From DATFVA01 sp963815785 (lineage in GTDB: Bacteria > Bacteroidota > Ignavibacteria > Ignavibacteriales > Ignavibacteriaceae): DNA of 64,000 bases. The notes under the pieces are model-generated. The model was given only the letters and a program-made list of their open reading frames with translations, did no database searches and was not told the DNA's origin. Of the stretch, positions 47,017 to 55,721 are shown piece after piece. Made by a program: the position numbers and the translations under genes. Within the stretch, counting starts at the first letter, position 1; each line of letters starts with the position of its first letter. The stretch covers positions 124,001-188,000 of the forward strand of contig CAWFHZ010000012.1 in assembly GCA_963815785.1 (NCBI GenBank). The letters run 5' to 3'.

Positions 47017-48284
47017 TTGACCCGGAAGGCTTTCTCCATAATTAATATTTCAGTTTTTGAGATACCATATTTCTTTGCAATGGATTTCCATTCACTTATT
47101 TTTAATTGAATGTTATTAATTATGTTTTCCGCTTTATTTTTTTTGAGCCTGAAATATTCAGCCACTTCCAGGGCTAAACCAAAATCCAGTGAATTTTCAT
47201 TTTCTGAAATATTAAGACATAAACCGGTACCGGTTTCATTCGGATTTATATCGTAAGCAGGAGACAATGTCCATCCCTTTTCAGTTAAAACAAACCCATG
47301 GTTTCTAAGATGATCATCGGTATTTGAAACGCTGATACTAAAAACAATTCTTTTCCACAATTCCTCTAAATCCTCATTTACCTTTGCGCCATGTCTTTTA
47401 AGAAAATCTGCAAGTTCCAGGTAACTTGCACCATCCTGAGTTGCCCGGTTATCAGTATAACCCAGCATAGTCATTGCGGATGCAAAATGAATTCTTTGAG
47501 ACCTGTTTCTGTCAAATCTTTTAACAAGGAAAGTGTGATAATTATTCCCGATCTTTTTCACTTTAGCTTCAGCCGTATTCAGTCCGCAATTTACAGCCAG
47601 TGTATGCACAACCATTTCCCACGTGCCTGTATCCTTATCATCTTTTGTGCTGGGAAATTTTGCAATCCACAGATCACCGTTTTTGTCTTTTACACTTGCT
47701 TTAGGACGCGCACCACCAAGAGAAGAACCCGGCGCTATTAACATATTAAGCCACTTTATATGTTCTTCATCTGTTAATTCTTCATCGGCTTCAAGTTTCA
47801 AGCTTGCTTCCTGCAGCTCACTCAAGGAAGTAAAAGGCGGAGCGGCAAGCGTATTATCCTGGTTAAGGAATTCTCCATCATCACTCAGTTTGAACCTCAA
47901 TCCGCCGATCCTGTTTTCATCATAAACACCAAGCAGGTAATCTGTTTCCATCAAGGTACCAGGCTGTCGATTTTCACTTCTTGCACGAATAGCTTCTCTT
48001 CTCCGCATCAACGTCCTTCCCCAGCGGTCTGGTGAGGAATCCAGAAAAATTCCAAAGTTGGATTTACTATCATTTAAATATTGTGTTCCTGCGAAAAGCT
48101 GCAGATCGGGATCAATCACTTGTACGAATTTTGATTTCAGCCATTCATCAGAATACTCAAAGGAAAATATCTCTTTACCTTTAATAATTTCTGAAAATAA
48201 AATTCCCATTAGTTCAGGTGGTGATTGCAGCCCGGTCCAATCAGCAAAAACCAATATTTCTTTGCGCATATTTTGTTTTGACAT
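47013..48284 (-). CDS. hipA: HipA-type toxin kinase
   Basis: A 423-residue HipA. The motif GSSLGGARPKASV at about residue 186 is the nucleotide-binding P-loop of HipA; the catalytic loop is SVSNTDDHLRNHGF at about 318-331 and the metal-binding AYDINPN at about 343. HipA kinases phosphorylate glutamyl-tRNA synthetase or related targets and cause growth arrest. It is preceded by hipB with a three-base gap. The stop lies in repeat B. Confidence 0.92.
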   Translation of the reverse strand: MSKQNMRKEILVFADWTGLQSPPELMGILFSEIIKGKEIFSFEYSDEWLKSKFVQVIDPDLQLFAGTQYLNDSKSNFGIFLDSSPDRWGRTLMRRREAIRARSENRQPGTLMETDYLLGVYDENRIGGLRFKLSDDGEFLNQDNTLAAPPFTSLSELQEASLKLEADEELTDEEHIKWLNMLIAPGSSLGGARPKASVKDKNGDLWIAKFPSTKDDKDTGTWEMVVHTLAVNCGLNTAEAKVKKIGNNYHTFLVKRFDRNRSQRIHFASAMTMLGYTDNRATQDGASYLELADFLKRHGAKVNEDLEELWKRIVFSISVSNTDDHLRNHGFVLTEKGWTLSPAYDINPNETGTGLCLNISENENSLDFGLALEVAEYFRLKKNKAENIINNIQLKISEWKSIAKKYGISKTEILIMEKAFRVK

Positions 48285-48287
48285 TTT

Positions 48288-48593
48288 TCAGCTTCCCGAT
48301 TTTTTTTTAGGAGCTCTTTCCTTTACAATTAATTTTGCATCCTGAAGTTTTCTGCCGAGCTGATCATCCTTTCCAATATTTAACAAATCCGTTTCCAGTC
48401 CGAGCACAGATAAAACCCGGGCATAGTTACCAATACTTACTTTGGAACTTCCTCTTTCAATTTCATACAAAGTTCTTCTGCTTATCCCGGCTCTTTCGGA
48501 AACCTGTTGAGTACTTAACTTTCTTCTCAAACGGGCAAACCTGATATTTTCTCCAAGCTCACTTAAAATTTTTTCTATTTTGTAAAGCGGCAT
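48288..48593 (-). CDS. hipB: HipB-type antitoxin, XRE family
   Basis: About 101 residues from the ATG at 48593 (48599 is two residues earlier). A single XRE helix-turn-helix spans about residues 10-65 (LGENIRFARLRRKLSTQQVSERAG, SRRTLYEIERGSSKVS), followed by a hydrophilic tail (LGRKLQDAKLIVKE). It represses hipBA and neutralises HipA. The pair is flanked by copies of repeat B. Confidence 0.9.
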   Translation of the reverse strand: MPLYKIEKILSELGENIRFARLRRKLSTQQVSERAGISRRTLYEIERGSSKVSIGNYARVLSVLGLETDLLNIGKDDQLGRKLQDAKLIVKERAPKKKSGS

Positions 48594-48730
48594 GTTCACT
48601 TATCTTTCATAAAAGGAAACATATTGCCCAAATATAAACAATTTGAGTAATATATTGCACGTTATTTATAATAATTTTATATAATGGTATTGGGTTTTTA
48701 AGAACTTTAATTTGTTTTTGCAGAGATCTT

Positions 48731-48755
48731 AGAACATCATAAGTGATGTTCCTAC
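48731..48755. repeat. palindromic direct repeat B, copy 2
   Basis: AGAACATCATAAGTGATGTT plus CCTAC; its core GAACATCA TAAG TGATGTTC is a perfect hairpin. Same orientation as the copy at 46992. Confidence 0.75.
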
Positions 48756-48895
48756 AGTTTTCTTTAGCGAAGTTGAAAGGTTGAATGTTTTCTGCCAAGG
48801 TGTGACCGTGGCAGCCAAGAGATTTATCGGAGAGGGAGGGTTTAGGGATGCGGGATGGTTGAAGAATAATACCGGGGTAAGAGAACTCATCCTGT

Positions 48896-48922
48896 AATCC
48901 TTCTCTTATAAAGAGAAGGATT
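48896..48922. repeat. perfect 12-bp hairpin
   Basis: AATCCTTCTCTT pairs exactly with AAGAGAAGGATT around a three-base loop. It lies between hipB and paiB; no strong T-run on either side. Confidence 0.65.
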
Positions 48923-48993
48923 TGTTGGAATCAATAACAAACAACAGAGTTCCAGACTTACAAGAAAAAAAGTTATTGCTAATCAGGCAACAA

Positions 48994-49055
48994 CCTGAAA
49001 CCAATCCTATTATTCTTTTTTTCTTTTAAACTTGAAACAAATGTTCACGTTAGCT
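48994..49055. repeat. direct repeat A, copy 2
   Basis: Begins ACCTGAAACCAATC and ends TTCACGTTAGCT, including the paiB stop. See copy 1 at 44406-44473. Confidence 0.65.
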
Positions 49056-49688
49056 TTTCGGAAAAACATCCTTTATTCTTTTTTCCATTTCAGCAGCTAT
49101 CACCTTTCCGTCTTCGTCCTGCTGTTTTAGTTTTTCTTTAATGTTGTGGTAGCTTTCTTCATCCCTGTCCTGGCTTAATTTAAAAACATTATCCATTTCT
49201 GTTACTTCAATTTCAAAAGCAACAATTGCATGCATTACTTTCTGTTTGAACTCTGCCGGCAGGTTATCAAAAATTGTTGTGGATTGCTTATTATAGTTTT
49301 CAAAATGCAGTGTGGTTTTACGGAGTACATCTTCAAGTCCTGCATCATCAAGGAAACGAATAATACCTTTTACATGCACGCTCATATAATTCCACGTAGA
49401 TGCGATATGCGGATCGCTGTACCACGTTCCGCTTACATAAGTATGATTACCTGTGAAAACCACAAGAACATTATTGTTGTGCAGAAATGCTTTATGATGA
49501 TCGGTGTTCTTCATTATATGTCCCCGCAGAATTTTCCTGCCGTTTTGTTCTTCAATAAAAACAGGAACCTGGGTGGCAACAGGTTTATTTTCAGAATCAC
49601 AGCCGGTTAAAAATGCAAACGGATGCTGATCAATAAATTCCTTAATTACTGCAGGATTTTTTTCTTTGTAGTATGGTAAGTTATACAT
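49050..49688 (-). CDS. PaiB-family FMN-binding protein
   Basis: About 212 residues from the ATG at 49688; an earlier start adds 15 residues without homology. The PaiB pattern is YYKEKNPAVIKEFIDQHPFAFLTG, VATQVPVFIEEQNG, the FMN-side HIMKNTDHHKAF and TGNHTYVSGTWYSDPHIASTWNYMSVHVKG. PaiB-type proteins are FMN-binding-fold proteins annotated as negative transcriptional regulators, though enzyme activity is equally likely. The 3' half is duplicated at 43994-44320. Confidence 0.87.
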   Translation of the reverse strand: MYNLPYYKEKNPAVIKEFIDQHPFAFLTGCDSENKPVATQVPVFIEEQNGRKILRGHIMKNTDHHKAFLHNNNVLVVFTGNHTYVSGTWYSDPHIASTWNYMSVHVKGIIRFLDDAGLEDVLRKTTLHFENYNKQSTTIFDNLPAEFKQKVMHAIVAFEIEVTEMDNVFKLSQDRDEESYHNIKEKLKQQDEDGKVIAAEMEKRIKDVFPKS

Positions 49689-49771
49689 AATAAAACGTTT
49701 TGAAATTATATTGTTAATTGTGCCCGGTTTCAAAAAGGTTTATGCGGCATAAACCGGTTTTGTTTTTTTGA

Positions 49772-49826
49772 GCATTGCTTAGGTAATCTGTTACAAAGTC
49801 CGATAATCAAAGATAAAATAAATTAT
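49772..49826. repeat. direct repeat C, copy 1
   Basis: 55 bases, 51 identical with 53078-53132. Core GCTTAGGTAATCTGTTAC. It is followed at 49828-49845 by CGAAATTGTATCAGCATT, which matches (17/18) codons of the ferredoxin-like gene after the other copy. Confidence 0.8.
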
Positions 49827-49953
49827 ACGAAATTGTATCAGCATTTCCGGCATTTGGAATTGATCATTTTTTACCTATCTTTACTATTAATACTAACCCA
49901 AACAGAATAATAATTCCAACATTTAAATAATCATAATTTTACAGGTCTGTGAA

Positions 49954-50505
49954 ATGGCTTATAAAAACAAAATTATAGTAAATCCCAAAACTAAGAATGA
50001 AATAAAGTTTTTGCAGACAAACAAAGATACCGGCGGTAAACTGCTGGAGATGGAATCAACTTATTATTCACATTCAAAAGAACCGCCAGCACATTACCAT
50101 CCTTACCAGCAGGAAGATTTTACTGTCATATCCGGCACGCTTTCAATTAGAATAAACGGAGAAATAAAAACTCTTAACCAGGGTAATAAATTGAACATTC
50201 CTCCCAATGTTGTTCATTCAATGTGGAATAACTCTGATAGTAAAACTATTGTAAACTGGAGAGTACAGCCGGCAATGAATACTGAGAATATGCTGGAAAC
50301 TTTACTCGGACTAGCAACAGAGGGAAGGACAAATGAAGATGGAGTTCCAGGACTTTTACAGGCTGCTCTAACTGCTAACAACTTTGCTGATGTTTTCCGA
50401 CTAGCCAAACCACCTTTTTTAGTTCAGAAAATTATCTTCACAATTTTGTCTCCAGTTTCAACCGTTTCGGGTTATAAACCGGTTTACCAGAAATATATAG
50501 ATTGA
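49954..50505 (+). CDS. cupin-domain protein
   Basis: A 183-residue protein with one cupin fold at about residues 25-110: metal-ligand-type HSKEPPAHYHPYQQEDFTVISG and the second motif NIPPNVVHSMWNNSD. The C-terminal 70 residues (TEGRTNEDGVPGLLQAALTANNFADVF, then a hydrophobic stretch) are conserved in similar cupins. Substrate unknown. Divergent from paiB. Confidence 0.88.
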   Translation: MAYKNKIIVNPKTKNEIKFLQTNKDTGGKLLEMESTYYSHSKEPPAHYHPYQQEDFTVISGTLSIRINGEIKTLNQGNKLNIPPNVVHSMWNNSDSKTIVNWRVQPAMNTENMLETLLGLATEGRTNEDGVPGLLQAALTANNFADVFRLAKPPFLVQKIIFTILSPVSTVSGYKPVYQKYID

Positions 50506-50861
50506 GTGTCAATAATATATTAATCCTGACTATTTGCGATAAAGATTTTTCAGTCTTCACACTTGGATGAATTTCTTCGAAATGAAAATGTATATTTTCA
50601 CTTTTTCTTCCTTTTATTCCGGACGGGTTAAAAACGCATATATGATTTATTAGATACCTTAAAATCTCTTCTTGTTTATGTATAGGGAATTTCTGATATT
50701 CAACCCCAATCATCTACACCTTAATCCGAATTCTTACTCGTCTAAATTTCCCCTTCCCGTTAGGCGTGGATGCAGTTCTGTAAGTTCTGTATTTGCGTAT
50801 TTATATATTCGACAAATTTTTCAAACAATTGAATAACTAATAATAAAATATCGGGAATCCA
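50506..50861. other. intergenic region, 356 bases
   Basis: Contains a minus-strand open frame (50520-50713) discussed separately and the promoter region of the BNR gene. Nothing else is recognisable. Confidence 0.6.
50520..50713 (-). pseudogene. possible recombinase C-terminal remnant
   Basis: The frame MIGVEYQKFPIHKQEEILRYLINHICVF has the polarity pattern of a serine-recombinase C-terminus, but no domain signature proves it and it overlaps the cupin stop region in its extension. Weak call. Confidence 0.2.
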
Positions 50862-53000
50862 ATGAAAAAAATATTTGTATGCATTGCAGTTATGGTTCTG
50901 CTTAGTACTGCAAATGCTCAATGGTTTTGGCAGAACCCATTGCCCCAGGGTAACCGTCTTACCGGTGTAAAATTTATTTCAGCAAATGTAGGCTGGGCAG
51001 TAGGTCTTTATGGGACAATTATTAAAACAACAGACGGCGGAACTAACTGGACTCCACAATTTAGCGGGACAACAAATGATTTGTTTGCTGTTTCTTTTAC
51101 CGATCAGAATAACGGAACAGCTGTTGGTGCCGAAGGCTTAATAGTGAATACAACAAATGGTGGAGCTACCTGGGCTTTACAAAACTCCGGAACTACAAAT
51201 CAATTAAATGGAGTTTCTTTTTCGGACAATATTAATGGAACTGCAGTTGGAAATTCCGGGATAATCCTGAGAACAATAGACGGAGGGCTTAACTGGGCTC
51301 CACAAACCAGCGGAACAACCGCTCATTTACATAATGTTTTTTTTATTGATGAAAACATAGGAACAGTAGTTGGAGACGGGGGGACAGTTCTCAGGACAAC
51401 CAATGGAGGGACTATTTGGTCACCTCAATCGATCGGAAATTTCAACTATTTGCTTGGTGTATTTTTTACAGATGCGAGCAATGGAACTGCTGTAGGGGAA
51501 AGCGGAGGCATTTATCATACCATAAATGGCGGAGATACCTGGTCTTTTCAATCCAGTCCTGCAGCAAATGATTTGTTCTCGGTTGCGTTTACAAATACGA
51601 ATATTGGAGTGGCCGTAGGTATTAATGGTACAATCATCAATACCACAGACGGCGGAACAACCTGGTCAGAACACTCAAGTGGCACAAATAAATTTTTACG
51701 CGGTGTTTCTGTTTTGGATTCTAATGACTGGGTTACTGTGGGTGATGATGGTATAATTCTAAAAACAATAAATAGCGGTAATACATGGACTTTCGAATCC
51801 AGCGGGTCAGCTAGTTACAATTTGTTATATATTAAGTTTACTGATACAAATTTCGGAACCGCCGTTGGATACGATATTGCAAACGACCTGGGTGCTATTT
51901 TAAGAACAACTAACGGGGGATCACTTTGGACATCTCAGCCCAGCGGCACATCAAATACTTTTAATGGTCTTTCATTTAAAGATGATAATTTTGGAATGAT
52001 AGTAGGAAATAGCGGTTATATTTTAAAAACGACAAACGGAGGCTTAAACTGGAACCCGGTGTCATGCGGATCCACTCACGATTTATTGAGTATTGCTTTC
52101 CAGGGCGGAGCAAAGTGGACAGTTATCTCCCGTGATTCTATCTTCAGAACTACAGATGATGGAATAAGCTGGGTTCAACAATCAAGCGGAACAGCAGGAT
52201 TTCAATATTCTGTTACTTTTATTAATGAAAGTATAGGCACTATTGTTGGTTTCAGTGTGCCGGATGGATTAATTCTGAGAACCGCAGACGGAGGAGAAAC
52301 CTGGACTAAGCAATCAACTGGATTAAATGATCCTTCCGGGATTACTTTTACCGGAGTTTCATTTACCGATGAAAATACCGGAACTGTTGTCGGAGAGTTT
52401 ACTTTAGCTGCCAGCAATGAAGCAGTAATACTCAGGACAATAAACGGAGGTACAGCCTGGCAAACTCAATCAAGCGGAACCACCAACGACCTGCTAGGTG
52501 TTTCCTTTGCAGATGTTAATAATGGGACTGCTGTTGGTAGAGTCGGAACTATTATCAGAACTACCAACGGTGGAACGACCTGGGCATTACAATCAAGCAC
52601 AACACAGAACAGTTTAAATAGTGTTTCATTTACTGATGCAAATACAGGAAGCATTGCCGGGAGTAACGGTACAATTCTGAGAACCACAAATGGAGGCGTA
52701 GTTTTTGTTAATGCAGAATCTGATTTAAAACAGCCGAACGGATTTCTGCTTTCTCAGAATTATCCCAATCCTTTTAATCCGACAACGACAATTTCATATC
52801 AGTTACCCGAAGCTGGTAACATTAACATAAGCATTTATAATATACTTGGACAGCAAGTTGCACAACTTGTATCCGGATTCAGGCAGGTCGGGAATTACAC
52901 CGTAAACTGGGACGCACAAAACTTTGTTAGCGGAATTTATTTTTATGAACTACGGACTCATAATTTTATTGAAACAAAGAAAATGATACTATTAAAATAA
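50862..53000 (+). CDS. secreted YCF48/BNR-repeat protein with T9SS sorting domain
   Basis: A 712-residue exported protein. Signal peptide (residues 1-19), then about 14 repeats of roughly 42-48 residues with the pattern GTAVG-x-x-G-x-I-x-x-TTNGG-x-x-W-x-x-Q-x-SGT, a photosystem-II-stability/BNR-like beta-propeller array, and a type A T9SS sorting domain (NYPNPFNPTTTISYQLPE to ETKKMILLK). Such proteins may bind carbohydrate or serve as surface scaffolds; ligand unknown. A strong terminator follows. Confidence 0.92.
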   Translation: MKKIFVCIAVMVLLSTANAQWFWQNPLPQGNRLTGVKFISANVGWAVGLYGTIIKTTDGGTNWTPQFSGTTNDLFAVSFTDQNNGTAVGAEGLIVNTTNGGATWALQNSGTTNQLNGVSFSDNINGTAVGNSGIILRTIDGGLNWAPQTSGTTAHLHNVFFIDENIGTVVGDGGTVLRTTNGGTIWSPQSIGNFNYLLGVFFTDASNGTAVGESGGIYHTINGGDTWSFQSSPAANDLFSVAFTNTNIGVAVGINGTIINTTDGGTTWSEHSSGTNKFLRGVSVLDSNDWVTVGDDGIILKTINSGNTWTFESSGSASYNLLYIKFTDTNFGTAVGYDIANDLGAILRTTNGGSLWTSQPSGTSNTFNGLSFKDDNFGMIVGNSGYILKTTNGGLNWNPVSCGSTHDLLSIAFQGGAKWTVISRDSIFRTTDDGISWVQQSSGTAGFQYSVTFINESIGTIVGFSVPDGLILRTADGGETWTKQSTGLNDPSGITFTGVSFTDENTGTVVGEFTLAASNEAVILRTINGGTAWQTQSSGTTNDLLGVSFADVNNGTAVGRVGTIIRTTNGGTTWALQSSTTQNSLNSVSFTDANTGSIAGSNGTILRTTNGGVVFVNAESDLKQPNGFLLSQNYPNPFNPTTTISYQLPEAGNINISIYNILGQQVAQLVSGFRQVGNYTVNWDAQNFVSGIYFYELRTHNFIETKKMILLK

Positions 53001-53034
53001 TTTTAAATTGCTTCTTAAGCTGACCAAAAATCCC

Positions 53035-53060
53035 GGGGCACTTTGTGCCCCTTTTTATTT
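53035..53060 (+). terminator. terminator of the BNR gene
   Basis: GGGGCA pairs with TGCCCC around CTTTG, followed by TTTTTATTTT, 35 bases after the stop. Confidence 0.85.
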
Positions 53061-53077
53061 TAAATTATTCTTTCTTA

Positions 53078-53132
53078 GCGCTGCTTAGGTGATCTGTTAC
53101 AAAGTCCGATAATCAAAAATAAAATAAATTAT
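53078..53132. repeat. direct repeat C, copy 2
   Basis: Starts GCGCTGCTTAGGTGATCTG and ends AAATAAATTAT; see copy 1. The two copies bracket the cupin and BNR genes. Confidence 0.8.
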
Positions 53133-53256
53133 CATTATACAATTAAGATTTTACCGGATATTTTTTCTTATTCAATAAAACTTAGTAATTTGGATTTGTA
53201 TCAATTAAATACGGTCATCAAAAAGAAAATAAATTATACTTTGAAAGGGTAATTAT

Positions 53257-53467
53257 ATGGAACGAAAAGAATATCCTAACGGCGAGATAACAATAGTATG
53301 GCAGCCGAAATTGTGTCAGCATTCAGGCGTATGCGTTAAAACTCTGCCCAAAGTTTATAATACATAAAGAGCATCCCTGGATTAAACCTGAAAATGCAAC
53401 AACAGAAGAACTGATTAACCAGGTTGCCAAATGTCCATCCGGTGCACTAAGCATAAAGGAAAAATAA
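53257..53467 (+). CDS. (4Fe-4S) mono-cluster ferredoxin-like protein (Fer4_19), frameshifted
   Basis: About 69 residues if one indel is corrected. MERKEYPNGEITIVWQPKLC then QHSGVCVKTLPKVY gives the first cysteines of the DUF1271/Fer4_19 domain; the frame breaks at about 53360-53368 and continues as EHPWIKPENATTEELINQ and AKCPSGALSIKEK. It precedes a GNAT gene by one base; the two domains are fused in some bacteria. Confidence 0.8.
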
Positions 53468-53468
53468 T

Positions 53469-53753
53469 ATGATTGAGATTAAACAAATTGAAGACGGCAC
53501 AAAAGGCAGCTTTGCTGCAATGGATGAAGGTAAAACAGCGGGCAGCATATATTACACCTTTGCCGGCGAGACCAGGATGATATTAGATCATACTGAGGTG
53601 GATGATGCTTATCATGGACAAAGTATTGGCAATAAAATATTAATGTTTATTGTTGAGTTTGCAAGGGAGAATAACATTAAAATAATTCCGCTATGCCCGT
53701 TTGCGAAATCAGTTTTTGATAAGACAGAATCGATAAGAGACGTACTGGTTTAA
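53469..53753 (+). CDS. GNAT-fold N-acetyltransferase (YjdJ type)
   Basis: A 94-residue small GNAT domain: GSIYYTFAGETRMILDHTEVDDAYHGQSIGNKILMFIVEFA and the tail NNIKIIPLCPFAKSVFDKT. The acetyl-CoA segment GQSIGNKIL replaces the usual Q/RxxGxG/A. Members of this family are often next to or fused with the Fer4_19 domain, as here. Substrate unknown. Confidence 0.85.
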   Translation: MIEIKQIEDGTKGSFAAMDEGKTAGSIYYTFAGETRMILDHTEVDDAYHGQSIGNKILMFIVEFARENNIKIIPLCPFAKSVFDKTESIRDVLV

Positions 53754-53803
53754 TCATTTTAAATTGATAATTGGAAAACACTGAATTATTTGGAGATGAA
53801 ACA

Positions 53804-54793
53804 ATGCAAAAACGCAAGCTGGGAAAAAGTGGATTAGAAGTATCTGCAATCGGACTTGGCTGTATGGGAATGACTTTCGCCTTTCCTCCGTTTCCTGAAA
53901 AGAAAGAAATGATCTCACTGATTCGTAAAGCTGTTGAACAAGGAGTAACATTTTTTGATACTGCAGAAGCGTATGGACCGTTTACAAACGAGGAGCTTGT
54001 TGGCGAAGCTCTTAAACCACTCCGTGACCAGGTAGTGATAGCAACTAAATTCGGTTTTAAATTCGGGCCAGACGGAAAGTCAATGGGACAGGACAGCCGC
54101 CCGGAACATATAAGAGAAGTTGCTGAAGCTTCACTAAAAAGGCTGAAGACTGATAGAATAGATCTTTTCTATCAGCATCGTCTTGATATCAATGTACCGA
54201 TTGAAGATGTTGCCGGAACTGTAAAAGAATTAATAAATGAGGGCAAAGTAAAACATTTCGGACTTTCTGAAGTTGGTGTACAAATTATCCGACGGGCACA
54301 TGATGTTCAGCCGGTAACAGCTTTACAAAGCGAATACTCATTATGGTGGCGGGAACCGGAAGAAGTAATATTATCTGTTCTTGAGGAACTGGGAATCGGA
54401 TTCGTTCCGTTCAGTCCGCTTGGCAGAGGATTTCTTACAGGAAAAATGAATGAAAATACCACGTTTGAACACGGTGATTTCCGCAACAACCTTCCACGTT
54501 TCACTTCAGAGGCACGCAAAGCAAACCAGGCTCTGGTTGAACTTATAACTCAAATCGCCAAAAGTAAAAATGTTACACCCGCACAAATTTCTCTGGCATG
54601 GCTGCTTGCGCAGAAACCGTGGATAGTTCCGATTCCCGGAACGACCAAACTTAACCGCTTAGAAGAAAACATTGGCAGCGCTGACGTGGAGCTTTCTATT
54701 GATGAGTTAAAAAAGATTCAGGATACTATCTCGAAGATAATGATAACAGGTGAACGCTATCCTGAAAATATGCAGAAAACAATTAATAGATAA
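53804..54793 (+). CDS. aldo/keto reductase
   Basis: 329 residues from the ATG at 53804, chosen for GGAG (TGGAGATGAAACA) at spacing eight; an upstream TTG is not used. It has LGLGCMGM (GLGCMGMT), the catalytic Asp and Tyr in FFDTAEAYG, Lys in IATKFGF and His in LFYQHRLD. The cofactor-binding end is VPIPGTTKLNRLEENIG. NADPH-dependent carbonyl reduction, substrate unknown. A REP-like element follows it. Confidence 0.92.
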   Translation: MQKRKLGKSGLEVSAIGLGCMGMTFAFPPFPEKKEMISLIRKAVEQGVTFFDTAEAYGPFTNEELVGEALKPLRDQVVIATKFGFKFGPDGKSMGQDSRPEHIREVAEASLKRLKTDRIDLFYQHRLDINVPIEDVAGTVKELINEGKVKHFGLSEVGVQIIRRAHDVQPVTALQSEYSLWWREPEEVILSVLEELGIGFVPFSPLGRGFLTGKMNENTTFEHGDFRNNLPRFTSEARKANQALVELITQIAKSKNVTPAQISLAWLLAQKPWIVPIPGTTKLNRLEENIGSADVELSIDELKKIQDTISKIMITGERYPENMQKTINR

Positions 54794-54831
54794 AGGCACG
54801 CTGTACGAAATTATTTTATAAATAATTCGGC

Positions 54832-54897
54832 GTCACACTGAGCAGTCTTATTGAGTTTGCCTTGCTTGGTTTGAAAGGTCAAAGGATAAAGTGTGAC
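54832..54897. repeat. REP-like palindrome (GTCACACT...AGTGTGAC)
   Basis: GTCACACT at 54832 and AGTGTGAC ending at 54897 flank the sequence between two genes. Related to 41073-41097. Confidence 0.5.
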
Positions 54898-54956
54898 TTA
54901 ATAATTTTTTACAAACCTCTGCAGGAATGTTCAGGATTTAATCCTGCCTAAAGAAA

Positions 54957-55721
54957 TTAAATAGTTAGCTGGTAACCAAGATATCCGGAAACGACATCCG
55001 TATTTTTAAAACTATGCCCGACAGAGAAAAGGATATGGTTTTCTTCGTTTACATTAATAAACCCGCCGACTTTAAAAGCTGTATTATAGCTTCCGTCTTT
55101 TGTATCAGGCGATTCATAATACAGTTCACCTCCCAGTGAAAGAGTTTCAGTAAAATCATACTGAGCCTGCCATCCCGCAAAAACAGAGTTCTTATTATTT
55201 TCACCCGGGTTTATCCAGTAACCGGCACCGCCATAAGTAGTGAATTTTCCCCAGCTTTTTTGAATCCAGACGGGTAGAAAAGTCTGAAGATTCTGATTCC
55301 CTACAAGGTTTTCTTTAGATGTTGTGGGAAGTTCTATCAACGGAAAAATACCAACCTGGAAATCATCCTTTTCATCATCTATAAACCTGTATTTAAATCC
55401 CAGTTCGGCAGTCATAAAACCATACTGATGGTTTGCATCCTCTTTTACGTAACCCATTCCTGCAAGAAGGTGAAGCTGGACATTCGGTACCGCCCCGTAA
55501 TTCACTTCAAAGTGCGGCAAAGTTGCAGCATCATTATTTTTCCCTAATTGATATGACGAAGCCATATAAAATTCCCAATGAAGAAAATCAACAGGCACAG
55601 GATCATCGGTGTTAAAAGGAGGTCCTGCAAAGACCGGATAGGTAAAAATTATTAATAGAAAAGTAGTTCGCCATATTTTATTGAAAGCACTGTTCATCTT
55701 TTTCCTTGCACCGGGATTCAT
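54957..55721 (-). CDS. putative outer-membrane transporter-like barrel
   Basis: A 254-residue exported protein. After a signal peptide (cleavage near TYPVFAG) comes GPPFNTDDPVPVDFLHWEFYMA, the start motif of the MetA-pathway-of-phenol-degradation-like barrel family, then alternating beta strands ending in SGYLGYQLTI. Likely an outer-membrane channel for hydrophobic compounds or a metal; unproved. A later methionine (residue 9) is a possible start. Confidence 0.75.
   Translation of the reverse strand: MNPGARKKMNSAFNKIWRTTFLLIIFTYPVFAGPPFNTDDPVPVDFLHWEFYMASSYQLGKNNDAATLPHFEVNYGAVPNVQLHLLAGMGYVKEDANHQYGFMTAELGFKYRFIDDEKDDFQVGIFPLIELPTTSKENLVGNQNLQTFLPVWIQKSWGKFTTYGGAGYWINPGENNKNSVFAGWQAQYDFTETLSLGGELYYESPDTKDGSYNTAFKVGGFINVNEENHILFSVGHSFKNTDVVSGYLGYQLTI

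Larger units (their letters stand above)
48600..49049. other. intergenic region, 450 bases, repeat-rich
   Basis: Contains the second copy of repeat B (48731-48755), a perfect hairpin at 48896-48922 and the second copy of direct repeat A (48994-49055). A minus-strand 63-codon ORF here has no protein-like features and is not annotated. Confidence 0.75.

Noticed and set aside
48607..48798. 63-codon minus-strand ORF upstream of hipB
   Set aside because: No protein-like composition, overlaps repeat B and is not homologous to anything recognised.
50438..50713. 91-codon minus-strand ORF as a full gene
   Set aside because: Its 3' part is antisense to the cupin gene; only the 50520-50713 part is open for discussion.
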